Source: Spirogloea muscicola (lineage: Eukaryota > Streptophyta > Zygnematophyceae > Spirogloeales > Spirogloeaceae). From it: a stretch of DNA of 27,283 nt. Shown here in pieces: positions 13,639 to 24,154 of the stretch (positions are counted from its first letter, which is position 1; the number at the start of each line of letters is the position of its first letter). Below the pieces are notes generated by a model, which had not been told where the DNA came from, made no database searches, and saw nothing but the letters and a program-made list of their open reading frames with translations. The position numbers were made by a program, and so were the translations under genes. Location: the NCBI GenBank assembly GCA_009602725.1, contig WELB01000017.1, forward strand, positions 494,786 to 522,068. The letters are read 5' to 3'.

Positions 13639-14905
13639 TCAGGCCTCGGGCTTGTAGAAGGTTACGCACTGGAGCACATTGCGGGCGTCATTCCAGTCGC
13701 TGCTGGCGAATTGGAACTGCACACCGAGCTCCCGGTAAGCAATGAGGACTGGCCCCGACGACCGCCCGCCCGCCTTGGTCTCCGGCTCGCCCAAGAGCCG
13801 CACGACATCTCCGCTTGTCATGTCCAGCCTGAGAGCAAGCAAGCGAACTTCATACAAAGTTGACAACCTTTGGCAAGTCCCACACATGTGACCCTGAGCG
13901 TGAGCATCTTGAGCGGAAAGTGCATCATGCATCCCAAGCTCCGGTGACCGAGAGCTGCTCAGGTCTAGAATCTAGCCGATGACTTTGCAACATTCCAAGT
14001 CGAGTACATAGTTGGTAGTGTGTTGCAGCTTTTGATCATCTGTTTAACAGGCTGTTTGTGAGGACAATGCATAACGAGCCCCATCATGGAGACTTAAATA
14101 CTGCAAGCGTGTCACTCAGTGAGCATATCCCATACTTGCCCATGCGAGAGCAAGTGTGCCAGATGGACTGCTGCAGCCGGAGCGAGCGAGGAATGCGCCT
14201 GACATGCAAGTGCCTGCGGCGGTGCTTGCACTAGGCCGCCTGGCGGCGCAGCTCTGGACTCTGCTCTTTGACCCAACAAAGCTTAATCTCAACCTGCGCT
14301 TCTCCAGTCAGCTGCTTTCCAGGACCGCGGGGCTGGAGCGCAGCTCGTCTCGCCGGCACCACTGGCGACTAACTCTGACTCGTGGTCGCTGAGCGGGTCA
14401 GCTTGGCAACAGGTGATGTACAGCTGTCAATCTGCTTGCCCTTGTACTTGGCCACTCAGGCCCCCCATCACCCAATTCACACTCCATCACACCGGCGGGG
14501 CGGGGGTTTACCAAGGGTTCACGGTTTAGGGTTTAGGATTCAGGGTGTAAGGGGTTAGGGTCAGCATATAAGGGGTTTAGGTTAGGGGTCAGAGTGTAGG
14601 GTTTGGGTTTAGCTCAGCTCGGGCGCGGCCGCTGACCTGAGGCCGCGCGGCAGCGGGAGCGGGCAACGCCCGAAGCCCTGCGCGGAGTTGTAGGCGTGCA
14701 CGGCGGCCAGCGAGCCGCCCTCGAAGCAGAGCGAGAGGCCGGCTTCGCGGAAGCTGCGGTATCTGCAGGCTGGGCGGCCGGCGGCTGCCGGGTAATCTTT
14801 GACCTCCGGCGGACCCTCCGGGCCGTGGTCGGCCAGCCAGGCGGCGAGCGCGGCATCGTCCTCGGGAGCGCCCAGGAGGTCGACCAGGGCGCCGATATCC
14901 GACAT
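13639..14905 (-). CDS. Conserved-looking protein of unknown function, about 152 aa
   Basis: Two exons, 14905-14637 and 13828-13639, joined by a GT-AG intron in phase 2. The join restores a continuous reading LPLPRGLRLDMTSGDVVRLL. The N-terminal half (MSDIGALVDLLGAPEDDAAL) is acidic and helical in character. Next comes YRSFREAGLSLCFEGG and VHAYNSAQGFG, then LPRGLRLDMTSGDVVRLLGE, PETKAGG, VLIAYRELGVQFQFAS and SDWNDARNVLQCVTFYKPEA at the C-terminus. The pattern of alternating hydrophobic strands with a central 'LPxGL...LGEP' turn looks like a small compact beta-rich domain. I do not recognise a named family and assign no function. There is no signal peptide or membrane segment. The 808-bp intron carries a telomere-like tract and a copy of the 15.3-kb repeat. 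Confidence 0.7.
14384..14457 (+). repeat. Diverged copy of part of the 15.3-kb foldback element
   Basis: The sequence with GTGGTCGCTGAGCGGGTCA ... CAATCTGCTTGCCCTTGTACTTGGCCA matches 15260-15342 (GTGGTCACTGAGCGGGTCA ... TGTGCTTGCCATTGTACTTGGCCA) with scattered changes. It covers the inner end of the left arm and the start of the spacer. Confidence 0.7.
14505..14612 (+). repeat. Interstitial telomere-like tract (TTTAGGG variants)
   Basis: Over about 108 bp the sequence repeats degenerate units such as GGTTTAGGGTTTAGG, GGGGTTAGGG, GGGGTTTAGG and GTAGGGTTTGGGTTTA. The consensus is the plant/green-algal telomere unit TTTAGGG. It lies in the intron of the 13639-14905 gene, 25 bp past the donor site when read on the minus strand. 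Confidence 0.8.
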
Positions 14906-15063
14906 GCGGAGCGGCGGCGGCGGCGGCGGCGAGTCCGACGAAGCAGTTGATGCTCGCCCCTGACTGAGGCGCCTGGCTCAGTTCCAGAGACTGGTGTTGC
15001 CACAGACACGGCTGGAAAAGACAGACCGGAACCAAGTCAGAAGAGCTCAATGACCCTCCAAGC

Positions 15064-15710
15064 TGCAGATGTGTTTCCGGCTGAGATGGGATTGCCAGCT
15101 GCTTATCGGTCGTTCTTGCGACGACGAGTTTCGGCCTGTTTGCAGCGTGCTCAGGCTAATGCCTTGCACCAAAAAGCTGGGCGAGCTCTGATTGGTGGCA
15201 GAAGGAGCTTCGTATCTGACATCTAGTATTCAGGCATCAATTAGGACCTTAATATTTTGACCCGTGGTCACTGAGCGGGTCAATCTGCTGTAGGTCATGT
15301 AGGTCTTCAGATGTGCTTGCCATTGTACTTGGCCATTTGGTTTTCGTTTAGTTTTCTAAGCTTCTCAATATGAGGAGAAATGAAAGGATCTTCCAGTAGA
15401 GAATGGAGTTCTGTGTATTGAAACAAACCAGGGCCAAATGGGCAAGTACCAAGGCAAGCACATCTAAAGACCTGCATAACCTTCAGCAAATTGACCCGCT
15501 CAGTAACCACGGGTCAAAACATAAAGGTCACTAATCGATGCCTAAGTACTAGATGGCAGATATGAAGCCCTTCTGCCACCAACTAGAGGTCGCCCAGCTT
15601 TCTGGTGCAAAGCATTAGCCTGAGCACGCTGCAAACAGGCCGATACTCGTCGCAGCAAGAACGACAGATATGCAGCTGGCAAGCCCATCTCAGCCGGAAA
15701 CACATCTGCA
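15064..15710. mobile_element. Foldback structure with 227-nt inverted arms
   Basis: The left arm (15064-15290) and right arm (15484-15710) are equal in length and highly similar inverted copies around a 193-bp spacer. Outer ends read TGCAGATGTGTTTCCGGCTG and inner ends include GTGGTCACTGAGCGGGTCAA. Both arms keep a related open frame pointing inward (see the next entry). The layout fits a foldback or MITE-like element, or an inverted duplication of a gene fragment. No target-site duplication is obvious, and no transposase is visible. Confidence 0.7.
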
Positions 15711-15796
15711 CGACGTGTGTAGCCTAAATTGGCAATATTCTGGAGAAGTGTGTGGAAACGAGGATCCACCCAGGAAAGAGAGAAGAGCTCGCCCAT
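15542..15796 (-). pseudogene. Coding-like fragment spanning the right foldback arm
   Basis: A frame of 84 codons reads ...LLQNIANLGYTRRADVFPAE then MGLPAAYLSFLLRRVSACLQ, RAQANALHQKAG and RPLVGGRRASYL before a stop. The left arm on the plus strand (about 15064-15225) encodes a parallel version with MGLPAAYRSFLRRRVSACLQ and GRALIGGRRSF, also ending in a stop. Two diverged copies with the same frame suggest an origin in a protein-coding sequence, perhaps a transposon gene. I recognise no family. Confidence 0.35.
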
Positions 15797-16480
15797 AGAG
15801 AAGAGAGGCTAGCAAAGCCAACCCAAAAAGAATGGACAATGTCCAAGCCAAAGAAAGAAGTGCCGAAAAAGGACTTCACTACAAAGCACGAGACGGTGCA
15901 GAGGGAATTTCAGATGGATGCTCAGTATGCACGTGTGAGCAACAGCAGATCAGAGTAACTCGAAGCAGGAAAAGCGGCACTCTGCCGAGACCCGGAAGCA
16001 GCAGCCATAGCACGGCCAGCGCGCGCGTGGACCGCATGAGCCAAAGAAGAAAGGAAGCGCCAGATTGACTGGTGGCTAGGAAAGGCCAGCCCCAAGGAAT
16101 GGACAAGGAGCGCTGTAGCGAGACCGCCAGCCTCATCCGAAAGACCTGCGCGAGGGAGCCGGCCGCATTGAAGCCTGGCGAACCCGGCCGCCGCTCGATG
16201 GCCTCCAGGGCAAGCCGCTGGAGGAGATCCAACCAGCCACTGCCGAAGGCCCCGTGTACGTCAAGAGCCAGTGCCGCGAAGGCATCGCCTTATAAGGGCT
16301 CGACAGTTGAGGATAGGGCCTGGAAAAGCCAGCCCAAAAAAAGAATGTACAAAGTACGAGAAGGGGGCCAGGAGAAACGCTAAGAAAAACAGCACAAAGA
16401 GAAACAAAGCAGCTACGAAGCACTCAGTAACCAGGAGCTGGCGGAAAGCCGCTACGAAGCACTCAGGAGCTGGCAAAAAG
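15752..16480. repeat. Hairpin repeat family, second cluster
   Basis: Plus-orientation copies occur near 15787-15840 (GCTCGCCCATAGAG, then GCTAGCAAAGCCAACCC, AAAAAGAATGGACAATGTCC), 16066-16110 (GGTGGCTAGGAAAGGCCAGC, GGAATGGACAAGGAGC) and 16300-16365 (GAGGATAGGGCCTGG, CCAGCCC, AAAAAGAATGTACAAAGTAC). The last continues through GAGAAGGGGGCCAGG to AGCTACGAAGCACTCAGTAA, as the copy inverted at 10860-10945 does. The first copy abuts the foldback element. Confidence 0.7.
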
Positions 16481-16482
16481 AC

Positions 16483-17416
16483 AGGCCAGCTCTCGAGCTT
16501 GTTGTGAGCACACCCTTGGACCGCCTTAATGTAGAGTACCTGAACCCTACCCCCTGAGCCCTTAACGATTGTCTACACTGATGGCAAGGGAAAAAAGAAC
16601 GGAGACGATACCATTTGCTGAGGAAAGAGTGGCCGTGACCTGACGAGAGACAAATGTACCCTTTGCAGTAACAACCTCAGAGGTCTTTTCTAACCTGAAC
16701 TGCAAACTCGAGATCTCTTTGTGCTGCCCAGCCAGAGCTGTCCTTGTCACGTTCTTATACGGGCAACTTTCACTCAGATACGAGCCAAGCTTTCTCAAAG
16801 TGTTCTTTGGAAGAGCGAAGAAAGACGACACCCGGAGAGGGCGGTCGCTGTGAGAGGCCAGCGCAGAGAAAAGAAGAGCATATGACTGTACTTGCCAGAT
16901 CACCGCTGCCAGCATATACGACTTGGTATAGTATTTACGTATGTGTTCTATATATCTGATTAGCAATTTCACATCTGAGTGCAGCCGTTACCGTTATGTC
17001 CTAACGGAACTGGCAAAGAGCACCTCGGGTGCCCTTCTAACAAGCATCCCAAGCACGGCTGTTGGTGGCGGTAGCACCAATCTGCGCAAGCGACTTCCAT
17101 GGAAGCTAATAACTATTTGCGACATGACTTTGTCATCCATACCTGTGTCATTATCATAAACACAACAGCATACCAAAAGCCCATCCTGCTCGTCACCACC
17201 ATCCCGACAGAAGAAAGGCAGTTGTATAGAGGGTACTCTGCTTGCGTAGCCTAGGATTTGTTAAAAGCTCTTGCGCTGGCTCAGAAAGCAGATGCTCTGA
17301 AACAGACCCATGGGCGACAAGACCAGGTGCAAAGAATGCAGACCTAAAGACTTGCGGACCACCCTAAAGTGCAGTCACAGCGCATCAGTTTGCTAATAAG
17401 TAATGACAAAGACGAT
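16483..17416. other. Intergenic region downstream of the ABC1K gene
   Basis: Apart from the isolated repeat copy, I see no gene. Open frames of 60-136 codons exist on both strands but have no recognisable motifs and no splice-consistent partners. The part close to 17416 should be the ABC1K 3' UTR. Confidence 0.45.
16830..16882 (+). repeat. Isolated copy of the hairpin repeat
   Basis: GGAGAGGGCGGTCGCTGTGA followed by GAGGCCAGCGCAGAG resembles the copies near 9755 and 10460. It is shorter and more diverged than the clustered ones. Confidence 0.5.
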
Positions 17417-20400
17417 CTACACCTTCTTTGACCACTGATGAAGCGCTTTTGAAAGGTAAAGAACCGCAGCCTCTAATGCGTTGCCCTTGTATGACCTTAC
17501 GGAGTACTTGCCTATGTCTATGCCCGTCTTTCTGGCTTCAGGACGACCTATCATATCAGCCAAAAGTGGGAGCCAGAGTTCTGGTGCAGAGCCCACCGCA
17601 GTCCCCGCGGCCTGCAGGCCGAGTATCAGGCGCTTGACAAGCCTCTCTTGCTGCAAACGTGGTAGCAACAACATATAATCGTGAGCTCGGCCCAGCTTCT
17701 CTGCTGTGTCAATGGTCTTATAGCTTGTCATTCGCAGATTATGCAAAGATGCCATCAAGTCAAGCAGGGGTGATGTAGTACTGCATGCCTTCCTCAAGCA
17801 GCAGCAGTTGCTACTTGTTGAAGGGGCCGCGCATATGCACCTCTGACAGGGAGCCTGAAGGCTGCGCAGCATGTTCAGATCCCTCTGCACTTATTTGGCC
17901 TGCAGGTGCCTCCTGCTGCGCTTCTTGCTGATCCTGATTCAGCTCACTGGAAGGTGAATGCTCCAGTAAGCCAGACGAGTATAAGCTCTCCTGCAGACCC
18001 TGCAAGCTGCTCTGCAGCCCAACCTGCCACTGTCTCGCCTCTATTTTCCGCAACCACTCGCCCTGCCACGACTCTTTCAGAACGCTGTCCAGAGCACCGA
18101 CGACGTCTCTCACCAACACCGTACGGACGGGCCTCCCAGCCTCAGAGAACACGTAGTCCAGCATGTCAGACGTTGCTGAGGCTACTGCCCGCCTGTCAAA
18201 GGAGCCTCTGATGCCCTCCTCATCTGGGGACGTCCTTCTGAAGGTGCCGCCAGGGACTTGCTGTGATAGAGGGCTTGCAGTTCCAGCAACTGCTGTCACC
18301 TGAACCAAAGGCAGCTAGGCCATCTTACAGATCGCTCCTCCAATGCAATTGATGAGAGAGTGGTTGCTTCATTGAGCTGTTTCTGTGAGTATAATACATG
18401 CCCACGTACTCAAACACATGTCAGCAGGCTGCAGCACAACAAAGAATATGCAAGTTATTGTAGTCACCAGGCGCTCCAAACGGCCCCATCTGATGGAGCC
18501 ATTGGGGCGGAAGAGCAGCTCCAGAAGAATGCTGCGCATCTCCGGGTCAGGGTCCGAGAGCAGACGGCCAACTATGAAAGGGTAGGCACTGGCAACTACC
18601 TGCAACAGCAAGCTGATGGCATTGTCGAGACAAGAACGAATCTGTGACTTGCAGTGCTTCAGGCATTCGCAAGTACAGAGTGGGACATTCTTTCATCAGG
18701 ACTACAAGAACTAAGATAGAAAGCCTGGTGCCTTGTGCTCTGAGGTACAGCAAACTGGCGCCACCAAGGAGTCAATAGAAGAGCACCAGCAGTGAACCTT
18801 GAATTCTGGGTCCAGCGTTGTGGCAGTCCCTTCCAAAGAGCCCAGCGCCCGAATGACCATGGCGAATTCAGCAGGGAGCCTGAAGTTGAACTGCTGCATC
18901 ACCGTTGACAGCTGTGTGATGATGCCCTGAAGCAGCACGCCAGATGCTAAAGAGAGGGTCAGGAGAACCTATCCACGTATTTTGTTGAGCATGTAGGAGC
19001 CACTAAGCAACCTCAATATCAAATTTATTGCAAACCCGAGTTCTGATCAACAAAGAGAACTGAAGCTTATGCACTACACATGCAAAGAGCCGGTGAAGGA
19101 GGATGTCGTGTAGATTCCACACCAAAGTTGCCCACAACTGTGCCGCATGCAGATGCAGCTGATGGCCATCACAGCTGCAGGATGAGACCGGCCCTCAAAC
19201 CGTGATCTATTCTGACCTGGAAATCCATGTTGGAGCGGCTCCCCTCGACTCCAAAAGACTCACGCAACGCTCTCGCTACAGGCACCAAGTCCGACCCAAG
19301 AGGGAGGAAGCCCAGCACCTCGAAGTCTCTAGCAAGCCCAAGTGCGTCGCGATTTACGAAATGAACCAACTGGAAAGAAACAACACGGCACAAGCACTAG
19401 TAGTATCAGCCTATAGAGCAGCATAGACCAATGAGCAGAGACGATGGGCTAGGCTACTGTCAGCGAGAAAAGAATCAAGGTCGACTGACAGCCTGAGTCT
19501 ATGCCTAGTGAGCTTCGCAGTGGAAGGTTGCTCCGAACCGTTCGTATTAGCCCGATACGGTACTCTCGGCGCATTTCGCTCATCATCCCAAAGTCGAAGT
19601 AGGCCAACTGTCCCATGTGCGTCACAACCAAGTTCCCAGGATGTGGGTCCGCATGGAAAAAGCCCTCCTCAAGCAGCTGCTTCAGAGAGCACAGGACGCC
19701 CTGCAAGTCATGCAGGCAAGATGAGACCTTGACATACTATCATACCGGAGTACACGATCAGCAACCAAGGCATTATATACTTGTCCAGGCTCAGCACAGA
19801 GAGTAACAAGTGAAGCTGAACACGCATTTGGTCCACGAGCTGCTGCGTATTCAGATGCGCTTGAGCCAGAGCGGCGTGGTCTGTCAGCTTGATTCCATCC
19901 ACCCACTCCATTGTCAGGACCCCCCTGCTTGTCAAGTCCCAGTAAATGCTGGGCACCTTCACGCCTCTGTCATTGCCCTTTGCATCAGATTCTCCTGCTC
20001 ATGTGCATCCGCTAACACATGTAAACGCTGGTCAATCACAATCTGCAGCTTCTGATTGTGGCTCGTTCTGCTGAGGTCAAGGATGGGTGGGTGTGGATTG
20101 CAACATTGTGGTAGCCAAGACATCGCCTCTTCAGAGTAAGACCACATGACTAGCTTGTCAAAGGCTGGTGAAGAACCAAATAAGTGCTTCAAAGCTTGCA
20201 AATTTCATTACCTGCAGCATACAACCTCGCAAAGCGCTCTGCGTTGTTGGCCTCCTTTACGTAATCCACCTCCTCAAACATCCTGCCGACCATCTCGTCC
20301 ACTATAGCCACCACATCGCTCCTCCACTTGAGATACTTCTGAAGCCAGGGTTTCTGTAACCAGGAGCCCAACGTGCGGAGAAGGTGTGCGTCCAAGGCCA

Positions 20401-22259
20401 GCCGTGTGGCCATGCCGGGTCGCTGCACTTTCACAGCCACAACTTCGCCACTGGGGAGGTGGGCTGCAATAAGGAAGGTCATGCCATTGAGCTGGTTTCC
20501 AACATTCTCAATCTTAGATATGAATCAGAGACCTTGCAAATGATGGCTCAAAGTAGTTGCAGGGACTGCCAGAGGAGATGGACCATGGGTCTTGTGCTGA
20601 AAAAGAGTGTAGACCTTTGTAGACCTGACCCAGTGAAGCCGCGGCTACTGGCGTTGGACTAATGTCTTGAAAGAGAGTCTGAACAGGAGCCCCTAGCTGG
20701 TGCTCCAAGTATCTGATTGCCTCGGGAGTGGGAAATGGTGGTATTTGGTCCTGCAAGGCCAGCCGAAAGCACTCTCGCACTGAGCTATCTCCAAGTCATG
20801 CAGTCGTCCTAGGCAGATGCCTGTACTTGTAGCAAATGCAGTCAAGCATTTCAATGAGCTCCATAGTGCACTGGTGAAGGAGCCCCTTGAGTCTTCATCC
20901 AGTGCCAAAAGCTGGCAATCACTTTCTCTAGCAATGTGGCAACAATATGACAAGGTGGAGGACCAGTCACTGTCTCTACCTGCAACTTTGCAAGCTCAAA
21001 GCAGTACTCAGGTGGCAAAAAGTCCGGCCTGGTGCTGAGGGCTTGACCTAACTGCAACAAGCAGCACCAAGCACCAGCACCCGGTGTAGCAAGTTAAGTT
21101 GCTCTTTTGTGTGCCTAAAGAAGAGCATGTTGCATAGAGACTGCTGGTGAATGTCCAAGCTTTCATAAGTAGTGGGAGTGGCGGAATGCTAAGTACTTGC
21201 AATGTGGCCTGATTTTGCCTGCTTTCTTTTAGAGCTGAATAGAAAAGTAGAACCCCTGCAGCCTACAGGCAACGATTTGCGAGCTACCTAGAATCTGGAC
21301 AGCCTGGACATAATTCTCACTGTATGCCAGCTTTTCTGCAAGCCTTACCTTCACATAAAACGGCCCAAGCCTGATAAGAGCGCATCGCAGCTGCATTTCC
21401 CAAGGTCAGCACAGCATTACACAAGAACCACTGCAGGATTGATGTACCTTGACTGCACAGCGCCTGAGATTGCACTCAGTACAGCCACTAAAGCTCAAAC
21501 TTTGAAGAGTAACACGGCAAGTCCAAAGGACTCACATTATCGGCTCGTCGTTTTATGTCCTTGACGGTGTATCGGCCAATCTGTAGCAATGCCGCCTCCC
21601 ACAGAAGCAACACAGCTCTGCGGAGTAAAAGCAGCGGTCTCCACTTATAGTACTCCGCAAAGGCCTCAGGATCATAGTATTGCCACTCTGGAGGCCTGGT
21701 CCTGTTCTCTTCCTCTATGAAATGGACGCCTCTCTTCACCTTTTCATCGTCCTGCTCAAGTGTCATCCTCCTGGCATGCCCAGGAACACGCCTTGCAAAT
21801 TCGGGTGACGCAGCCTCCTCATTGGGTGCAGTTGTGTCACGGATTTGTGGAAGAGCGGGGTCATGGAGGACTGCCTGTGCCTTACACCGCGTGCCCCAAG
21901 GGTGGACAGGCTCTGCACTTGAGCTGCAACGATATAATGATAGGAGGTCAGAACCCGTGGCACAAGCTCGCATGGCATTAGCTGATTGATGAGTCGCTTG
22001 CGATGGCCTGATGAGAGTGTTGAAAGCGGCAACTTTGCCAGCTTTCATCCGCAATTCTGCCCAGAGTCTGATCAAGCAGTGATGAGGTTGCGGTACCGTT
22101 GATAGGCCGTTCCAAGTCCTCGGCAGAGTGTGAAAAGCTTCGGGATAACAATGGGATGTCCTTGTGGTTGAGCAACTTTCGAAAGGAGGGTCTTGTCCTG
22201 CACGAGCAGCACTGCACAGAGGCAGTCACGAGGAGCGTGTTGGCTGTGGCGTCCAGGCA
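17417..22259 (-). CDS. Plastid-type ABC1-like (ABC1K/UbiB family) atypical kinase
   Basis: ABC1K proteins bind ATP and act in prenylquinone metabolism and stress responses, in plants mostly at plastoglobules or envelope. Supported exons: 21923-21536, 21390-21349, 21051-20980, 20750-20615, 20463-20212, 19994-~19837, 19700-19539, 19369-19217, 18926-18798, 18599-18468, 18299-17815 and 17780-17417, about 824 residues plus an N-terminus. The first listed exon has [20 protein letters not shown]. Then come the KxGQ motif ([20 protein letters not shown]), the Ala-rich loop ([12 protein letters not shown]), the lysine strand [10 protein letters not shown], the ExD motif ([15 protein letters not shown]), HADPHPGNL and DFG (YFDFGMM). 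Neighbours with PsaO support a plastid setting. Uncertain points: the first exon (an ATG at 22445 or a transit-like frame near 22259), the end of the exon at 19837, and a 34-nt putative intron near 17800. Confidence 0.9.
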
Positions 22260-23386
22260 CATCGATGGTTTGTCACTTAAATTCATTGACAGACACCAAA
22301 ATCATAAGTCTCTTGCATTTCTGAATGCTCCCAAACAACACTCTGGTGCTAACTGCTCACATGCGCACAGATTCGTCCACTTTAGGAAACAGACCGCCAG
22401 GCATTGACACACTTTACGTAATCGGTTGCCGCGACCCGTCGCCATTGTAGTAAGTTTAAGCTCTGACTGCAGCACGAATACTTCTGTGGTGCTTACTCCA
22501 TCGCTGTGAGCTGATTGTGTACGGATGCACAGCGCCGCGCCTCCAGAAGCGTGAGCATAGTTGTGCTGGTACTCGAGACCACCGGTTCCACATCAAGCTT
22601 GCGCCGCGCAGCCCTCAGCCATGCACGTCAGTGAGGTACCCCCGCAAGCGGAGCCTCCTGCCGACACCTGACTCCATCGCCAGAAGCCTGCTGCAACCGC
22701 TCGCAGGAGCAGCGTTGCGCCCTTCAGGCGCTGGCGGTGCGCGGCAGACGGCTCAGTTGCACGAGCTTGGAGGTCGGACCAACACGGAGTGGCCTTGTCC
22801 TTCCCGTCCCCGCCGTTGCAGCGGTGGCACTCCAGGAAGGTAATGATAGGGGCCCCTACTGTTGGGCGTGAATGCTGCGACGGGGATGGCGACCGGACGC
22901 GGGCTTCTGAGAAGCGCAACAGCAGTGGCTGCGAGCGCGATCAGGCGGCAGCGGCAGCGGCGGCGGTAGCGGCGGCGGCGGCGGCGGCGGCGGTCCCGCC
23001 GCGATCGGCGGAGCGCCTAGGAGGCAGACTGCGTGGGCTTTCAAGGTACCAGAAATTGAACTCCCAAGGACCTCCTGGGTTGCTGTGTCCTTGAGCGCTT
23101 TTCAGGCCCCTTCAAACTTTATTCTCTTCTGGGCTGTTTAATCACAGCCATTCTCACTTCTGGAAGTGTATCTGTTACCCAAGGCAGCTCAAAACTCGAT
23201 AGAACTCACTTCAACCCTGTTTATGGCTAGATGGTTTCGGGTCACATCGAAACAACAGTGCTGCTGCTGCAAATTTGTTTATAATGCCTCCATCTAACGA
23301 TTTGAGCTCGCTGTTTCGATGTACATTATAAAGGCGGGTTGCACAATGGCTTGCTGGGTTGAGGGCAACTGCAACCAGGGGCGGTC

Positions 23387-23416
23387 GAGGCGCCACTTGC
23401 GACCAAGTGGCGCCTC
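23387..23416. repeat. 12-bp stem hairpin
   Basis: GAGGCGCCACTT and its exact complement AAGTGGCGCCTC flank a six-base loop (GCGACC). It lies in the ABC1K-PsaO divergent region. Confidence 0.7.
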
Positions 23417-23466
23417 TTCAAGCTGTCCAAGTGGCTCGCTCAGGCGCGTGCAGGAAGTTGATGCTG

Positions 23467-23484
23467 ACGGACTGTACAGTCCGT
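23467..23484. repeat. 18-bp perfect palindrome with a GTAC centre
   Basis: ACGGACTGTACAGTCCGT is perfectly self-complementary. It could be the site of a dimeric DNA-binding protein in the region upstream of PsaO, about 670 bp before its start. Confidence 0.5.
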
Positions 23485-24154
23485 GACGCTGACGACCGCT
23501 GAGAATGTTGCGGGGAAGCGTGGAGTCCTTCAAATGTCGCCAAAAAGCCGAAACGGGGGAGCCCGGCCGAAGCGGGCGAAGGAGCTTGCCCTCAATAGTC
23601 GGCGGCTCAGTAAGTCAACATTGACAACAGGGAAAGCGGGGCTGCCTTTTGGGGGAAGCGCCCCGCGCCCTTATCTGAGCACGCGATCTGCGGCCAATCA
23701 GTGGCCGCCGCGCCGGCCGCCCATTGGCGCGCCCCGACGGGGGGAATCCGATCAACTGCCTGAGGGTTGCCCCCCCCTGGCGACAGCTCGTTGCAGACCA
23801 AACCAGCTGACGCCGCCGACGCCGCCCTCACCGCCGTCGCCGCCGCCGCAGCTGCGTCGTCTGCCGCCGCTGCCGCGATGGCTGCCGCCACCGCCGCCGC
23901 CGCCGCGGTCGTACCTGTCGCCGGCCTCGCCGGGTCGGCCCTCTCCACGCGGCGCGCGGCGCGGACTCAGCTGAGGACCGGTCAGCACCTCCCTCCCTCA
24001 CCTGTGCAGCTGCTGGGGGCGCACTAGCGCTGCCGATCTCCACGCTCTTGGCGCCAGATGTGGCCAAGCCGGCGCACAGAGCTAGTATCTGCACTGCCGT
24101 TCATTAGTCCTGCCTTCCCTTGTTGTATCACGAAAAGCAATGTGTACGCCGTCC

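Larger units (their letters stand above)
22260..24154. other. Divergent intergenic region between ABC1K and PsaO
   Basis: It should hold the 5' ends and promoters of both divergently transcribed genes. It includes a GCG/GCC trinucleotide run (22940-22995) and a larger one (23800-23930), which give poly-alanine and poly-proline frames I do not accept as genes. An ATG in good context at 22445 on the minus strand (MATGRGNRLR, donor C|GTAAAG) could be the first ABC1K exon, but its phase does not join cleanly to the next exon. A TATAAAG lies at about 23329. Confidence 0.45.

Noticed and set aside
14505-14612. Chromosome end
   Set aside because: The units are degenerate and flanked on both sides by gene sequence, so this is interstitial.
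16562-16972. 136-codon minus frame
   Set aside because: No recognisable motif, an odd composition for a coding region here, and it overlaps a hairpin repeat copy.
22593-22919. Possible first exon of the ABC1K gene (108-codon minus frame)
   Set aside because: It has no donor site in a phase that joins to the supported exon at 21923, and its composition is not transit-like.
23483-24027. Ala-, Pro- and Arg-rich frames on both strands upstream of PsaO
   Set aside because: They are translations of a GCC/GCG trinucleotide run. A first PsaO exon from the ATG near 23878 was considered, but the transit-peptide reading at 24155 fits better.
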